Assembly: GCA_963575745.1 (NCBI GenBank)
Contig: CAUYUJ010015690.1
Location: 1-64,000, forward strand
Origin: Prorocentrum cordatum
Taxonomy: Eukaryota > Sar > Dinophyceae > Prorocentrales > Prorocentraceae
DNA: 64,000 nucleotides
Direction of reading: 5' to 3'
The notes under the pieces are model-generated. The model saw only the letters and a list, made by a program, of their open reading frames with translations, did not search any database and was not told the DNA's origin. Below are positions 42,441 through 52,248 of the stretch, piece after piece. The translations under genes and the position numbers were made by a program. Position 1 is the first letter of the stretch, and each line of letters opens with the position of its first letter.

Positions 42441-44000
42441 CCTGCTGCTCGCTTCTCCCACCTCCTCCCTCCCCTCTCGGGTCATCGTTCTTACATGGGA
42501 GGCGGCGTCGACCCCAGAACGCTGAGGCCGCCAGTGTTGCTCTTGAGGTCGACCCCCCTGCCCTGGAAAGTGCTTCTGGGCCGACAAAGGTGTTGGTGGA
42601 TACCTATGTTTAGGAGCACCGCCACCTGCGATTACCAGGAAACTGAGTTCCAAAATCTATATATAATCGCGCGCGCCTGCCTTAGCTTCAAACAACCAGC
42701 CGCCGACATTCCTTATATTAGCGAACGTCCAGCATGCATTTTAGTAGATATCGAGTCCCCAGGCTGCATATTATGTCGGGCGCGCCATTTGGTAATCATA
42801 TTTGGTTGCTGCTTCGCCCGCGCTTTATTGAGGGCGCGCCGTGTTATGTGCTGCGTACTCGAGGTCTCAAGTCGCATGTTTTTGTTCGCGTGACGCATGG
42901 TCGTACTATGGCCGGATTGGCATTATCGCACACATCGGCAAACCTGTTCTACTGTTTCTGTAAGCCACGGACAGCGTTGACATACTGAGTCCTCCTTCTC
43001 TTCCCCCCTTCCCCTCAAACGTATTCGTTTGTGACGGTCGCATATCGTATGTCATCTGATTGTGGGTGGTCCTTGTTGCGACATTCTTGGGGCCCCGGAG
43101 AGTGGCATTTGCAGGAGAGCATGCCGCGGCACAATACCGTCCGTCCGCTTATTCGGAGGGGAAGGAGGGAGGATGAGGACGGGGGCGGAGGGTGGATGAA
43201 CGATTGAAAAAAGGGCGGTACACGCAGCACGTGGAGGAGGAGGAGGAGGAGGCGGAGGAATACGAGGATGCGGAGAAGACATTTTGGAGGAGGTTTTCCT
43301 CTTCGTACTTCGGTTTCTGACAGAGAACACTCACGCATACGCACACTGTAAATGGCTCGGAACCCCACCAGCGCCTGAGCCTTGCCGCGATGCACACCCC
43401 AGGAAACGGCCCATGGGTGGAAGTTGTTTCTCCTCCTCCTCCTTCTCCTCCTCCTTCTCCCCCTCAGTCTCCTCCTCGGCCTCGCCCTCGTCTTCCTCCT
43501 CCTCCTCAGTCCCTCAGCTCCTCAGCCCCTCAGCTCCTCCTCCTCATCCTCCTCCTCCTCCGCCTCCTCCCCCTCTCAACTCCTCATCGTCGCCGTCGCT
43601 GTTGCATCGGCGCGAAGGCGCCACCGCAACGCTATCAAGCTTAATAAAGTGGGCAGCCCGTCGCGTCAGACAAGGCTGGTGCGGCTGGGCCAGACATCGC
43701 TGGCATCGTCCTAAAGCTGGGGAGGGAGGAAGAGGAGATGCCACCAGCGCCCGAAAACGGGGAGGGTGGAGGTGGACGTGGAGTAGAACGAGGAGGAGGG
43801 GGAGGGATGAGGCGGAGCAGAAGGGGACTGAGGAGGCGAAGGTGGAGGAGAGTAGGAGGAGGCGGAGGAGGAGGGGGGGAGGAGGAGGAGAGGAGGACGA
43901 CGGAGGGGCGCGCAGCCTACAGTTAGATAGGATAGATTGGCCGACCCTGCCAGGTCCCAGGTGCCCGTGTGTCCTGCCTATCTCATCTCGCGCCCGTTGC
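42441..44000. other. Unassigned stretch with CTC and GAG tracts
   Basis: 42640-43000 has lower GC. CTC repeats lie at 43430-43565 and GA/GG-rich sequence at 43715-43905. ATG at 44001 begins a 14-codon frame that meets a GTGAGT donor-like site at 44040, but nothing confirms an exon. Confidence 0.35.
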
Positions 44001-44101
44001 ATGTATGGGGCCGTTGTGCCCCGCAATTTTACTGCCCTCGGGTGAGTCATGTGCGTCCTCTCGGACGTCCTGTCCACGCCGTCGTGCCCCGCGCTTCCAT
44101 C

Positions 44102-44114
44102 AGCCATTTTGGCT
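44102..44114 (+). other. Exact 13-base core of the spliced leader (possible relict)
   Basis: AGCCATTTTGGCT is identical to the middle of the dinoflagellate spliced leader, but the downstream CAAG is GGGT here. It lies about 0.9 kb before the first secure exon of the PHD gene. The core is partly palindromic, so chance cannot be excluded. Confidence 0.25.
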
Positions 44115-44149
44115 GGGTTCTCAGGGGCATGCCCAGTTTCCTTGCCCGG

Positions 44150-44285
44150 CGCATGTACGTGGTGGCCCGTACATGCGGCGTCCGCGCCTGGCGCGGTGAG
44201 CTGGTCTTCCCGGAGTGCGGCTTGGTGCGTTTCCTGCGCCAGCTGCACTCCGACGGGTTGATCAGCTCGGCGGCATGGACCCCCG
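44150..44285 (+). CDS. Possible upstream exon of the PHD gene
   Basis: One plus frame reads RGELVFPECGLVRFLRQLHS, gene-like and unlike the surrounding low-complexity sequence. No splice sites are certain and no link to downstream exons can be proven. Confidence 0.25.
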
Positions 44286-44461
44286 ATCGGATGGGGGGGG
44301 GTCAGAGGGGAAGTGATCGTCCAGCGAAATTATTATCCCATCACCCTTTTTGCTCTCCTCCTCATCCTCCCCCCCGTCTTCCCCACCATTATTGTGCCTC
44401 CTGCCGCCCAGCGCCCCGCCGCCCCCATTCTCCTCGCACTTCCTCCGGGGTCGAGGAGAGC

Positions 44462-44465
44462 GGGA

Positions 44466-44506
<41 letters not shown>

Positions 44507-44515
44507 AGAGAGAGG

Positions 44516-44595
<80 letters not shown>
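44462..44595. repeat. GA dinucleotide microsatellite
   Basis: GA repeats with a few CT and GG interruptions, probably intronic. Confidence 0.95.
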
Positions 44596-44597
<2 letters not shown>

Positions 44598-44985
44598 AGC
44601 TGGGCACTGTTGGCCCAGAGACATTGCAGCACTGTACAACTTACGCAGCCGAGTTGGAGTCAGACCGACGGCGGATGTTGGGAGACTGGGTCGAGACGGA
44701 CTGCAGGGATTGCGCGCCCAGCTGAGCTGTGTCGCGTGCGTTTACACGAGCGCGCCGCTTGTTTGCGTGAGTAGCGGGAATACTTGTACTTCTGACGCCG
44801 CCTGATCGCACATGTGCATGCGCTTCTTCTACGTGTACACACCTGCAGTTACGCGCGCACGTGCGCGCGCGATTGTACACTTGCATGCGTTACGCTCCCG
44901 ACGTCTTGGGTGGGATCCTGGGTTCGGGGGTTTAGAGGGATAGAGATGGGCGGCGGGCAGGCTGCGCCGGAGCCACGGCCGCTGG

Positions 44986-45078
44986 GCCCAGCGCGCGCCC
45001 GGCGCCTACGCCTTCGCCGTCGCGGAGGAGGTCCTGGCGCACGCGCGGAACCCGCTGGCGACCGCGGCGCTGGCAGAG
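44986..45078 (+). CDS. PHD gene, exon A (5' end uncertain)
   Basis: The frame reads GAYAFAVAEEVLAHARNPLA and ends ALAE at GAG 45076-45078, followed by a GC donor. Joining to 45524 gives AEAADMLNREFG without a break. Confidence 0.5.
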
Positions 45079-46025
45079 GCGCTCACCCTTCCTTATCCGT
45101 CGCTCCCTGTATCTTTTCCTTCCCCCCTAGCAATGTCCCCATCCCTCTCTCTCTCTCTCTCTCTGTCTCTCTCTTTCTCTTTCCATTTGTTTGTTTCTCT
45201 CTCTCTCACTTTCTCTGTCTCGTTGTGGTTTGCTATCTCTCTCCATTGCATAAAAGCATAGCTATATATGCACAAATACCTATACATATACACATTGTGT
45301 TCCCCAACTGTTTCTCTCTCTTGATCTGCCTCTGTCTCTTTCTCTTTATCATATTGTATATGCATATGCATTACATGCATGTGTACGTTTATGTGTATTG
45401 CAGTTTCTCTTTCTCACTCTCTTGCTCTTTTTTGTTCGCTCTTGCCCATTATATCTCTCTCTCTTTCTCTCCTTCTCCCTCTGTCTCTCTCTTTCTCTTT
45501 ATCCATGCGAACGGCCGACGCAGGCGGCCGACATGCTGAACCGCGAGTTCGGCATTGCAGCGGCGCCGCCGGCGGCGCCGGCGCCGCCGCAGGCGGCGAT
45601 CGTGCCCGCTCCAGCCCCGCCGCCCAGAGAGCCGCCGCCTCCAGGCCAGCTGCGCAAACTTGCCCTCCTATGCTCCCTAGGCTTCATGCGCGTGCAAGGC
45701 GGTGCAGGTGTCGTGCATGTCGTGCATCGCTCGCGGTGCCGTTTCCCTTCCATCTCTGCGAACTCTGGCGACGGGCCAGCCTAGGGCGGGTCTGGGGTGG
45801 GAGGGGGGGGAGGAGGATGAGGAGGGGGCTGGGGATGAGGAGGGGGAGGGGTATGAGGGGGAAGGATGGGGGAGGACGCGAGGGGGAGGTGGAGGCAGAG
45901 GAGGGCGATGAGGAGGACCACGAGGAGGACACGGAAAATGGAGGGGCGAAGCGTAGGAAAATGAGGGGGAGGATGAGGAGGGGACGGGGGGGGAAGAAGG
46001 AGGAGGGGGGCGCGGATTAGGAGGA

Positions 46026-46056
<31 letters not shown>

Positions 46057-48584
46057 GAGGAGGAGGAGGAGGACGAGGAGGAGGCGGACGAGGAGCGGAG
46101 GAGGCGGAAACGTAAGGCCTAGACTAGTGGGCGCCAGGGCGACGCGGCCACGTGGTCTCGGTCCCTGCGCCCTGAGGTTTGGGATTTCTCCACGGGCCAT
46201 CTGTTGCGAGGTTCGCGCGCATCTGCCTTCGTGTTCGCCCTGCCTCTAGGCGCCGCCCCTGCCGCCGTCGAGGTCAGGTTGGCCGCGGCGGAGAAGCGCG
46301 TCGCAGAGTTAGAAATCGCGAACGAGTCGCTTCGCAAGAAGCTGAAGGTGATTAGGCAGAGGGAGCTCCGAGCGCAGACGCGGCATGCGCAGCAGTTCGA
46401 AGTCCAGTCAGAAGAACTAGCAGGATTCAAAGCATCTCAGCTTCGAACAGGTCGCTACTTCTCTTCCTGGGGGGGATTTATGGCCGCTATCAAGCGCGTC
46501 ATCTCAAACAGCCCTGCGAATGCTCTCGGCTTGGTTCTCGGCACGGACCTCGATGCCAGGACTATTTGCAGGTGGGAGATTCAGCTTCGGGCCGCCCGCG
46601 TCGCCTCGATGCGGGCGTTTCTTCGAGGTGGCTACAGTGACATGTTGACAAGCATATCCTTCCGCGCCGCGGTCGCAGCGACGACGCCTGACACGTCGTA
46701 CGAGATAGGCTGGGCCGCCGTGGTCCACTGCATGCGCGGCGATGCCACAAACGCCCAGGTGGCCTGGCGCCAAATGCCCATGCCCCGGGGGGCTGATGGG
46801 GGGATGCGCGCTGCGTTGCGACGCGTTGTGGCGGTCGCAACGCGTCGCAACGCAGCGCGCATCCCCCATCTGAGAAGGTGTGGCAGCGCCGCAAACTCCA
46901 TGTGCTCGAGCTGCAGTCCACCTTCCTCGGCGGGCCCATATATGCGGATTCTGATTACGAGGCCGTGCGCAATGCCTCCCGGACTCGCAAGTTGTTCTCG
47001 GACATCCAGGTTCGCATGGCACAATGATGGGGAAGGAGGCTGGGGGGTCAGCTGAGGAGGGAGATTTGGGGGGAAGGAGGGGCCCAGGGAGGGCGGCGGC
47101 GGAGAGGAGGAGAGGGATGAGGAGGGGGGGGAGGAGGCGTGGGGGGCTGGGGCGGGCGGGGTTGTCCCAGAGCCCCAGGTCGTCTCGCATTCCAGCGGAC
47201 AGGGCATGGTGAGCATGATCAGGAAGCAGCTCGCTGCTATCGGTTTGGATACCACCACGACATCCACGTTGCTCCCCGTCTCGTGGGCCCCGCCACCTTG
47301 CGACGCGGTTCGGACCTTGAAACCGGGACCCCGCCCCAGCAGTTGGCAGCGCTGCGCCCTCACACGCGCAGACTCTAGCTTTCACGGGCAGGCCTCAGGC
47401 ACCCGCACGACTTCGTACAATAAGAGGGGCTGACACATAGTATGCGTATATGTGCACATCTGAATATGTGCATGCACATTCGCTGTGTAGTTGCACGCGC
47501 ATGGATATACATACATGCACATACATGTATAAGTGCATATACATATGTAAATACATGTACACAATTATGTGTATGGATATGTTTATACAGATACATACAC
47601 ACATGTATATGTGTATATGTGTGTGTGCAGCACGCACTAAACATAGAGCGGGACTTATAGAGGGCGAAAGAAGGAGTACTAGCAAGCAAGATGGTTACGT
47701 CGGCAGATGAGGGATGGGGCGAGGGCGAGGTGCAGGAGGGGGGGGCGTAGATGGGATATGGGGAGCGGGATATGTATATAAATATATATGTATAGCAAGC
47801 ACCATAGAGCGCGAGATATGGAGGGATAGTGATGGGTATGACGGTAGACGTACGTAGAGGCATTACACATATATACATATATATATACACATATGTATGT
47901 ATATATAGAATGTGCATAAACTTATACACACATGCAGACATATACATACCATCCCATCCCCTCTCGCTCTCCCGCGCAAGGTTGTCGCAGCTCCTGCCCC
48001 CGGCGCTGGCGCCGCTGCGGCAGCTGCCATCGTGGGCGCCGTCGGCGCTGGCGACGCAGTTGCCTTGCCCGCGGCGGGGGGCGCCGCGGCGGCGGCGGCA
48101 GCGGACGCGTTGGCGGACGGCGAGACGCAGGGGCCGGAGCTCGACGCCACCACTGTGGCGCTGGGCAGGTGCCTCCAAGTGTGGACGGCCTGCTCTGACG
48201 CAGGCGGCGACGAGGTGAAGGCCCGCCCTGGGCCGAGCGCCGAATATGTTTAGATGCCCCCAGGCCCGAGGACCGAAAATCAAACGCACCGTCACCGCTC
48301 CGCTCTCGTCGAGCCCCCTTCCCACGAGCGGGGGTCTCATTCGGCGTCGGAATCCGACCCGTCCTCTTCCTTCCCTCCCTCCCCCTCCTCCTCCTCTCCC
48401 AGGCTCCCCCGGCCTCTCCCTTCCTGCGGTCCTCCCTCGACGAAGGGGGGCCATTCGGAATCTGACCGGCCCTCGTCCCCCCCCCCCTCCTTCCCCCCCC
48501 ATCCCCCTCCCTTCCTGCGGTTTTCGCAGCTCCAGTCCCGTGCGTTTGGATGCGGGCCGCTCGGGCCGCGTGCTGCCGGGGGCC

Positions 48585-48615
<31 letters not shown>

Positions 48616-51600
48616 CAAGGCGCGACAACTCATCCACACCAAGATCTCCTCCCAGCCGTGCACGCTGTTCCTCGAGTGCCATTGCGTGGCGCACCAGTAC
48701 GCGATCATGTGCAAGTGCGCCCTCCACGTCATGGACGATTTCCTGAGGGACCTCGGGGCGCCATTCTTCTACTTCAGCACGGTTGCGAAGATACTTCATT
48801 GCTGGCGGGCACAAGCCGTCAGGATCTTCAAGCTGTGGTGCGCGCTCTTCGACTCGTCAGCCGCGGTCGCTGGAGGCGCCGCCCGGGTGCCCCCCAGGCC
48901 GCTTGTCGGCCGATGGGGCTCCATCCGGGACTGCGAGCAGCACCTCTTGCGGGGCGACGAACGTCATATCAGGCAGGTATTCACGGCGTGTTTCGGAGTG
49001 GCCAGGGCAGGCGATGACTTGACAGACGTTCCTATCAGCGGCCTGAACGAGCTGGAGATCGAAGAGAGGTCGGCCTACCAGGACAAGATGGGCAGGTACG
49101 CCAAGGCTGCCTTACAGGCATTGCGAGACGACCGGTTCTGGCTCTCACTGCGTGCGTCGCAGCGCCTGCGGGCGCCGCTCGACAGGTTCCTCCACTTCGT
49201 GCAGAAGGCCCGTGGGCCGCGAGAACCTCAGAACTTGGCGTGCATCGTCTGGTACTACGCCCCCAGGACACACAGGCTCATCGAGAACCTGCTCGACCCG
49301 TCTGCGTGGGACGACCTCCTCCGCGGAGCCCCCCCAGACGTGGCCCTCGCTGCCCATCGAAGCTTGCACAGGGGCGTCCTGAAAGTATTGGGGTCGTTCC
49401 AGATGCGCATTCAGAAGCCCGCCACCGAGTTTCCTCAACGACTGCTCTGGCTTGCGCGCAACAGCGCTGACTCGCCATGCTCGGAACGTAGACGGCTCGC
49501 TGCTGATATCATGGACTGCGACCCTGGTGCGCTCCACATGACGGCGGCCACGCTGCGGAGGCTCTTCCCCTCCGAGTTGAAGGAGGCAGCGCGCACTGGG
49601 AAGCTCTCCATGTGCTTGTACGCGCCCATGCGGGTTGCAGTGGAGCAGTGGCGAGGGGACACCCAGGAGATCGAGGGGGTCAACAACGTCTTGCAGATGG
49701 TGGCCAGCAGGGCGCCGACCATCACCCTCGGGCTCCTCGACGCAAGGGTGTGCCTTCGGAAGGAGGTCGGCCTGGGCGCGAGGGCCACTGCCAAGATCAA
49801 ATGGTCAGCCATCGAGAGTCGCGTGCACGGGCTCATCGAGGACTCGGTCCAGTACTCCAGCCAGATCAAGGCCACGTTGTCAGTCCCCGATAGGTTCTGC
49901 GAGCCGCCCGAGTTTTTGGACGACGCAGTCATTGAAGCAGGTCGGCCGCTTGAGGGGCACAAGGACCGCGTCATGCTGGGTTGGGCATCCTCTTGGCACA
50001 TGTATTGGTGGTGGGAAACAAGAAAGTTGGTCGGGAATGACATGACGCAGTCTATCTTAATCCACGGTGGCGAGGACGATACTGGAGATCAGCTTGCGGC
50101 ATGGGTATGCTGCAACACTCACGGCTACGCTGCCGTGCTCGCCAAATGCATCCTCACCCCGCAGCCGGACGCATGCACCTCTACAGTTCAGTTGGCAAAA
50201 CCCCTGGAGTTCAAGATGTCCAAAGATTTGTTCCAGCGCCACTACGAGGCTTGCAGCGGCGACCACACGCACGTTGTCCCGTTTCTGATTGGGGCAGTTG
50301 AGAAGCCCGAGCCCGCAACGACCATTGTCACCATGGCGAAGCTCATGGATTTGAAGGACATCACGCACGCCATGGGCCCGAAGAGCGACGGGGCGCCCAA
50401 GCCAAAGAAGAAGGCGATCAAGGACAAGGACGAGGGCCCATTGGCGGGCGACCCTGCTGCGCTGCCTGACGACGACCGCCCTGCCCACGTCGTCTTAGAA
50501 GATCATGCTGCTGCTGGTGCCTTGGCAGCCGACGACGCCGGCGTCGACGTGGTGGTTGACGACGACATGGGCGGCGCCGCCGATGCACTGTTGGACAAGG
50601 CGGACCTGGAGCACGCAGCAGCGGCGGTCGTGGACGACGCGTTCAAGCGGAAATTCGACACAGTGTACGCCACCCTCTTTCCTGATGCCTTCGATGCAGG
50701 AAAAGATGATCCTTTGGCAGACGTCCAGTGCATCCACGGCATCGGCCTGGCGAAAGACCTGGTGGACGCCGCGGCGGCCGAGGGCCTGGGAGTCAAAGCC
50801 ATGGCCCCCGACAAGGAGGGCGTCGTCGAGCTGGGCGGCCCCGGCCCTGACGCGACCGGCATGGACGAGGCAGCGCTCTCGCAACATTCATCTCCTCATC
50901 GTCGCGTCGTCCCCCCCCCCGCCTCCTCGCCCCCCCCCTTGCCCCCGTGCCTCCCTCCTCCTCTCCCTCCTACTCCTCTCCTCCTGCGCCTCTTCGTCCT
51001 CCCCCTCCTCCTCCTTCTCCTCCGCCTCTATCCTCGCGCTGTGCCCCCCCCCGTCCCCCTCATGTCGTCTTCCATCCTGCCCATCTTCGCATTCTCCTCC
51101 CCCCCCTCCTCCACTGCCTCCGCTTCTTCCTCCTTTCCTCCGCCGCCTCCTCCAACCCCTTCTCCGCGACGTCGCCCCTCCCCTCCTCCTCGCCCGCCCC
51201 GAGGCGGACGTTGACTTCGGCTTGGCGTGGGCACGGTGGCGAGATGGAGCGCCAGGCTCCATCGGCTTCGGGGCTGCTCGAGGCGCCCGCCTGTGCATTG
51301 ACAGAGCGGCTGCCGTCGCCTCCAGGCCGCTGGGCAAGTTGGACGTCGTCAACGGCGGCAAGGCGCCCGGCAACCTGTCCATCTTGCAGTACGACGAACC
51401 AGCAGGCCGACGCTGAATCGGATACCGAGTCGGCACCCCCAGGCACAGTAGGGCGGGGTCCGGGGCCCTGGCAGAGGCATTGCAAGTGCATGCCTCTTGG
51501 GTTATCTTGGTGCCCATCAGCTTTCTTGGGGCCCTCTCGGGGCCCGTGGCTTCATTCTGGGTTCCTTGGGGTTTCAGGAGGACACGCGCACATGCGCAAA

Positions 51601-52248
51601 TGGGGATAATGTAGTAGCCAGAACAGATGGGCACTATGGTTGATCTTTGAGTTTTGTTTTTTTGTTTGCGTGCCCCTGGGCCCCGTCAGAGTTGTCCTGG
51701 GCCCGGTCTGCCGCGGGCCTTTGCGCGCCCTCGCAGTTGACGCTGATGGGGGTCATCTTACGAGGGTGTCTTTGGTCAACTGGTACAATGCCCTCGCCGT
51801 TCGCGGGCAGCCTGTCCGGGTTGACGAGGGCAAGATCATTTATTCTGTGAGTGGGTGGAAGGCAGCCGATGGGTCCAGGCCATTCAGCGATCGCATTTTT
51901 CTGCGCCCAGTTTTGGTGCACCCCGACATCGGCCTTCCCATGAGGAAGGTCAAACGATCTGAGGCGCCAGCCCTTCCAGATGATGCACGCGATTTGATGC
52001 GCATGTGGGAGACGGGCTTGTGCGCAGAAGACGAGTGTTCTGCTGACTGCAATTGGTGCTTGCTGGAGGGCGGCGTGGTGCGTAGATGCCCTCTGTGCAT
52101 GCACGGCTACCATCGTTCTTGCGCTGACGAAGCAGCCCCCCTCGGTGGGACACACGGGTTTGAGTGGCCCGACTTGGGGGGGGCGCCGCCCGCGTCCGCC
52201 TTCGGTGCGCATCTGCTTTGCACCGTGTGCGAGCGCTGGTTGCGGTAG
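44986..52248 (+). CDS. Transposase-like protein with C-terminal PHD finger (multi-exon gene)
   Basis: Proposed exons: about 44986-45078, 45524-about 45644, about 46250-46758, 46878-47009, 47179-47391, 47981-48220, 48620-50869, 51204-51405 and 51737-52248. From the third exon on they keep one frame and encode about 1,350 residues ending at TAG 52246-52248. Order: coiled coil, conserved block, Ala-rich linker, a segment with SDAGGD and CHCVAHQ that recalls the DDE/RNase H region of hAT transposases, acidic linker, and a C4HC3 PHD finger. It may be a domesticated transposase with a chromatin-reading tail; the hAT link rests on motif resemblance only. The start codon is not identified. Confidence 0.7.
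45079..45523 (+). other. PHD gene, intron A (GC-AG)
   Basis: Borders GAG/GCGCTC and CAG/GCGGCC, phase 0. It contains TCTCTC microsatellite and an AT-rich TATATGCA stretch. Confidence 0.5.
45524..45644 (+). CDS. PHD gene, exon B (3' end uncertain)
   Basis: Encodes AADMLNREFGIAAAPP followed by a Pro/Ala linker. A GC donor at CCAG/GCCAGC (45644/45645), phase 1, fits the acceptor at 46249; other AG/GC sites downstream could serve too. Confidence 0.45.
46250..46758 (+). CDS. PHD gene, exon C: coiled coil and conserved N-terminal block
   Basis: Encodes a heptad-rich stretch VRLAAAEKRVAELEIANESL then RKKLKV, and a conserved block RTGRYFSSWGGFMAAIKRV through ARTICRWEIQLRAARVASM to RGDATNAQ. It ends CAG/GTGGCC. 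The acceptor is taken as CTAG/GCGCC at 46249. Confidence 0.65.
46759..46877 (+). other. PHD gene, 119-bp intron made mostly of a hairpin
   Basis: GT-AG, phase 0, borders CAG/GTGGCC and AAG/GTGTGG. Inverted arms at 46795-46828 and 46838-46870 match over 33 bp with one extra G, around a 9-base loop. Discounting the intron joins TNAQ to VWQRRKLHVLEL in frame. The element fills most of the intron. Confidence 0.75.
46878..47009 (+). CDS. PHD gene, exon D
   Basis: 44 codons: VWQRRKLHVLELQSTFLGGP, then DYEAVRNASRTRKLFSDIQ. Ends CAG/GTTCGC; without splicing the frame stops six codons on. Confidence 0.65.
47010..47178 (+). other. PHD gene, 169-bp G-rich intron
   Basis: GT-AG, phase 0, borders CAG/GTTCGC and CAG/GTCGTC. 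The interior is purine-rich (GGAGGG repeats) with no pyrimidine tract before the acceptor. Confidence 0.6.
47179..47391 (+). CDS. PHD gene, exon E (3' end less certain)
   Basis: Encodes VVSHSSGQGMVSMIRKQLAA followed by IGLDTTTT and a less convincing remainder. The proposed GC donor CAG/GCCTCA keeps phase 0 with exon F; an earlier donor is possible. Confidence 0.5.
47392..47980 (+). other. PHD gene, intron E, ATATAC-rich
   Basis: 589 bp dominated by ATACATATGTGC-type dinucleotide repeats (47440-47645 and 47860-47955), ending CGCAAG before GTTGTC. Confidence 0.5.
47981..48220 (+). CDS. PHD gene, exon F: Ala-rich linker and first acidic motif
   Basis: 80 codons: a Gly/Ala linker, then ALGRCLQVWTACSDAGGDEV ending in K. 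SDAGGD is the candidate first catalytic-Asp motif of an hAT-like fold. Ends AAG/GCCCGC, a GC donor. Confidence 0.65.
48221..48619 (+). other. PHD gene, intron F (GC-AG), pyrimidine-rich
   Basis: 399 bp, phase 0. Borders AAG/GCCCGC and AAG/GCGCGA are nearly identical. C-rich tracts include a long poly-C just before the acceptor. Joining gives DEVKARQLIHTK. Confidence 0.75.
48620..50869 (+). CDS. PHD gene, exon G: main body (750 codons)
   Basis: Starts ARQLIHTKISSQPC, then LECHCVAHQYAIMCKCAL (Cys/His cluster like the second motif of hAT transposases), LVGRWGSIRDCEQHLL, and further on GDTQEIEGVNNVLQMVASRA, where a third acidic residue could lie. The last 180 residues are an acidic/Ala linker (DDDRPAHVVLEDHAAAG). 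The length and composition of one unbroken frame make it the most secure coding sequence in the window. Confidence 0.9.
50870..51203 (+). other. PHD gene, intron G (GC-AG), CTCC-rich
   Basis: 334 bp, phase 0, borders GAG/GCAGCG and GAG/GCGGAC; mostly C/T low complexity. Confidence 0.7.
51204..51405 (+). CDS. PHD gene, exon H
   Basis: Encodes ADVDFGLAWARWRDGAPGSI, then DRAAAVASRPLGKLDVVNGG and LSILQYDEPA. Ends GCAG/GCCGACGCTGA, phase 1. Confidence 0.7.
51406..51736 (+). other. PHD gene, intron H (GC-AG) with long border repeat
   Basis: 331 bp, phase 1. Donor side GCAG/GCCGACGCTGA and acceptor side GCAG/TTGACGCTGAT share twelve of fourteen bases. Confidence 0.65.
51737..52248 (+). CDS. PHD gene, exon I: PHD zinc finger and stop
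   Basis: Encodes RVSLVNWYNALAVRGQPVRV and VKRSEAPALPDDARDLMRMW, then from about 52048 DCNWCLLEGGVVRRCPLCMH, GYHRSC and LLCTVCERWLR before TAG. Cys/His spacing C-x2-C-x9-C-x2-C-x4-H-x2-C...C-x2-C matches the C4HC3 PHD finger. PHD fingers usually read histone H3 tails; binding here is not predictable. Confidence 0.8.

Noticed and set aside
46504-47385. Minus-strand 293-residue frame across exons C-E of the PHD gene
   Set aside because: Antisense of well-supported plus-strand exons; it is open because of GC bias at third codon positions.
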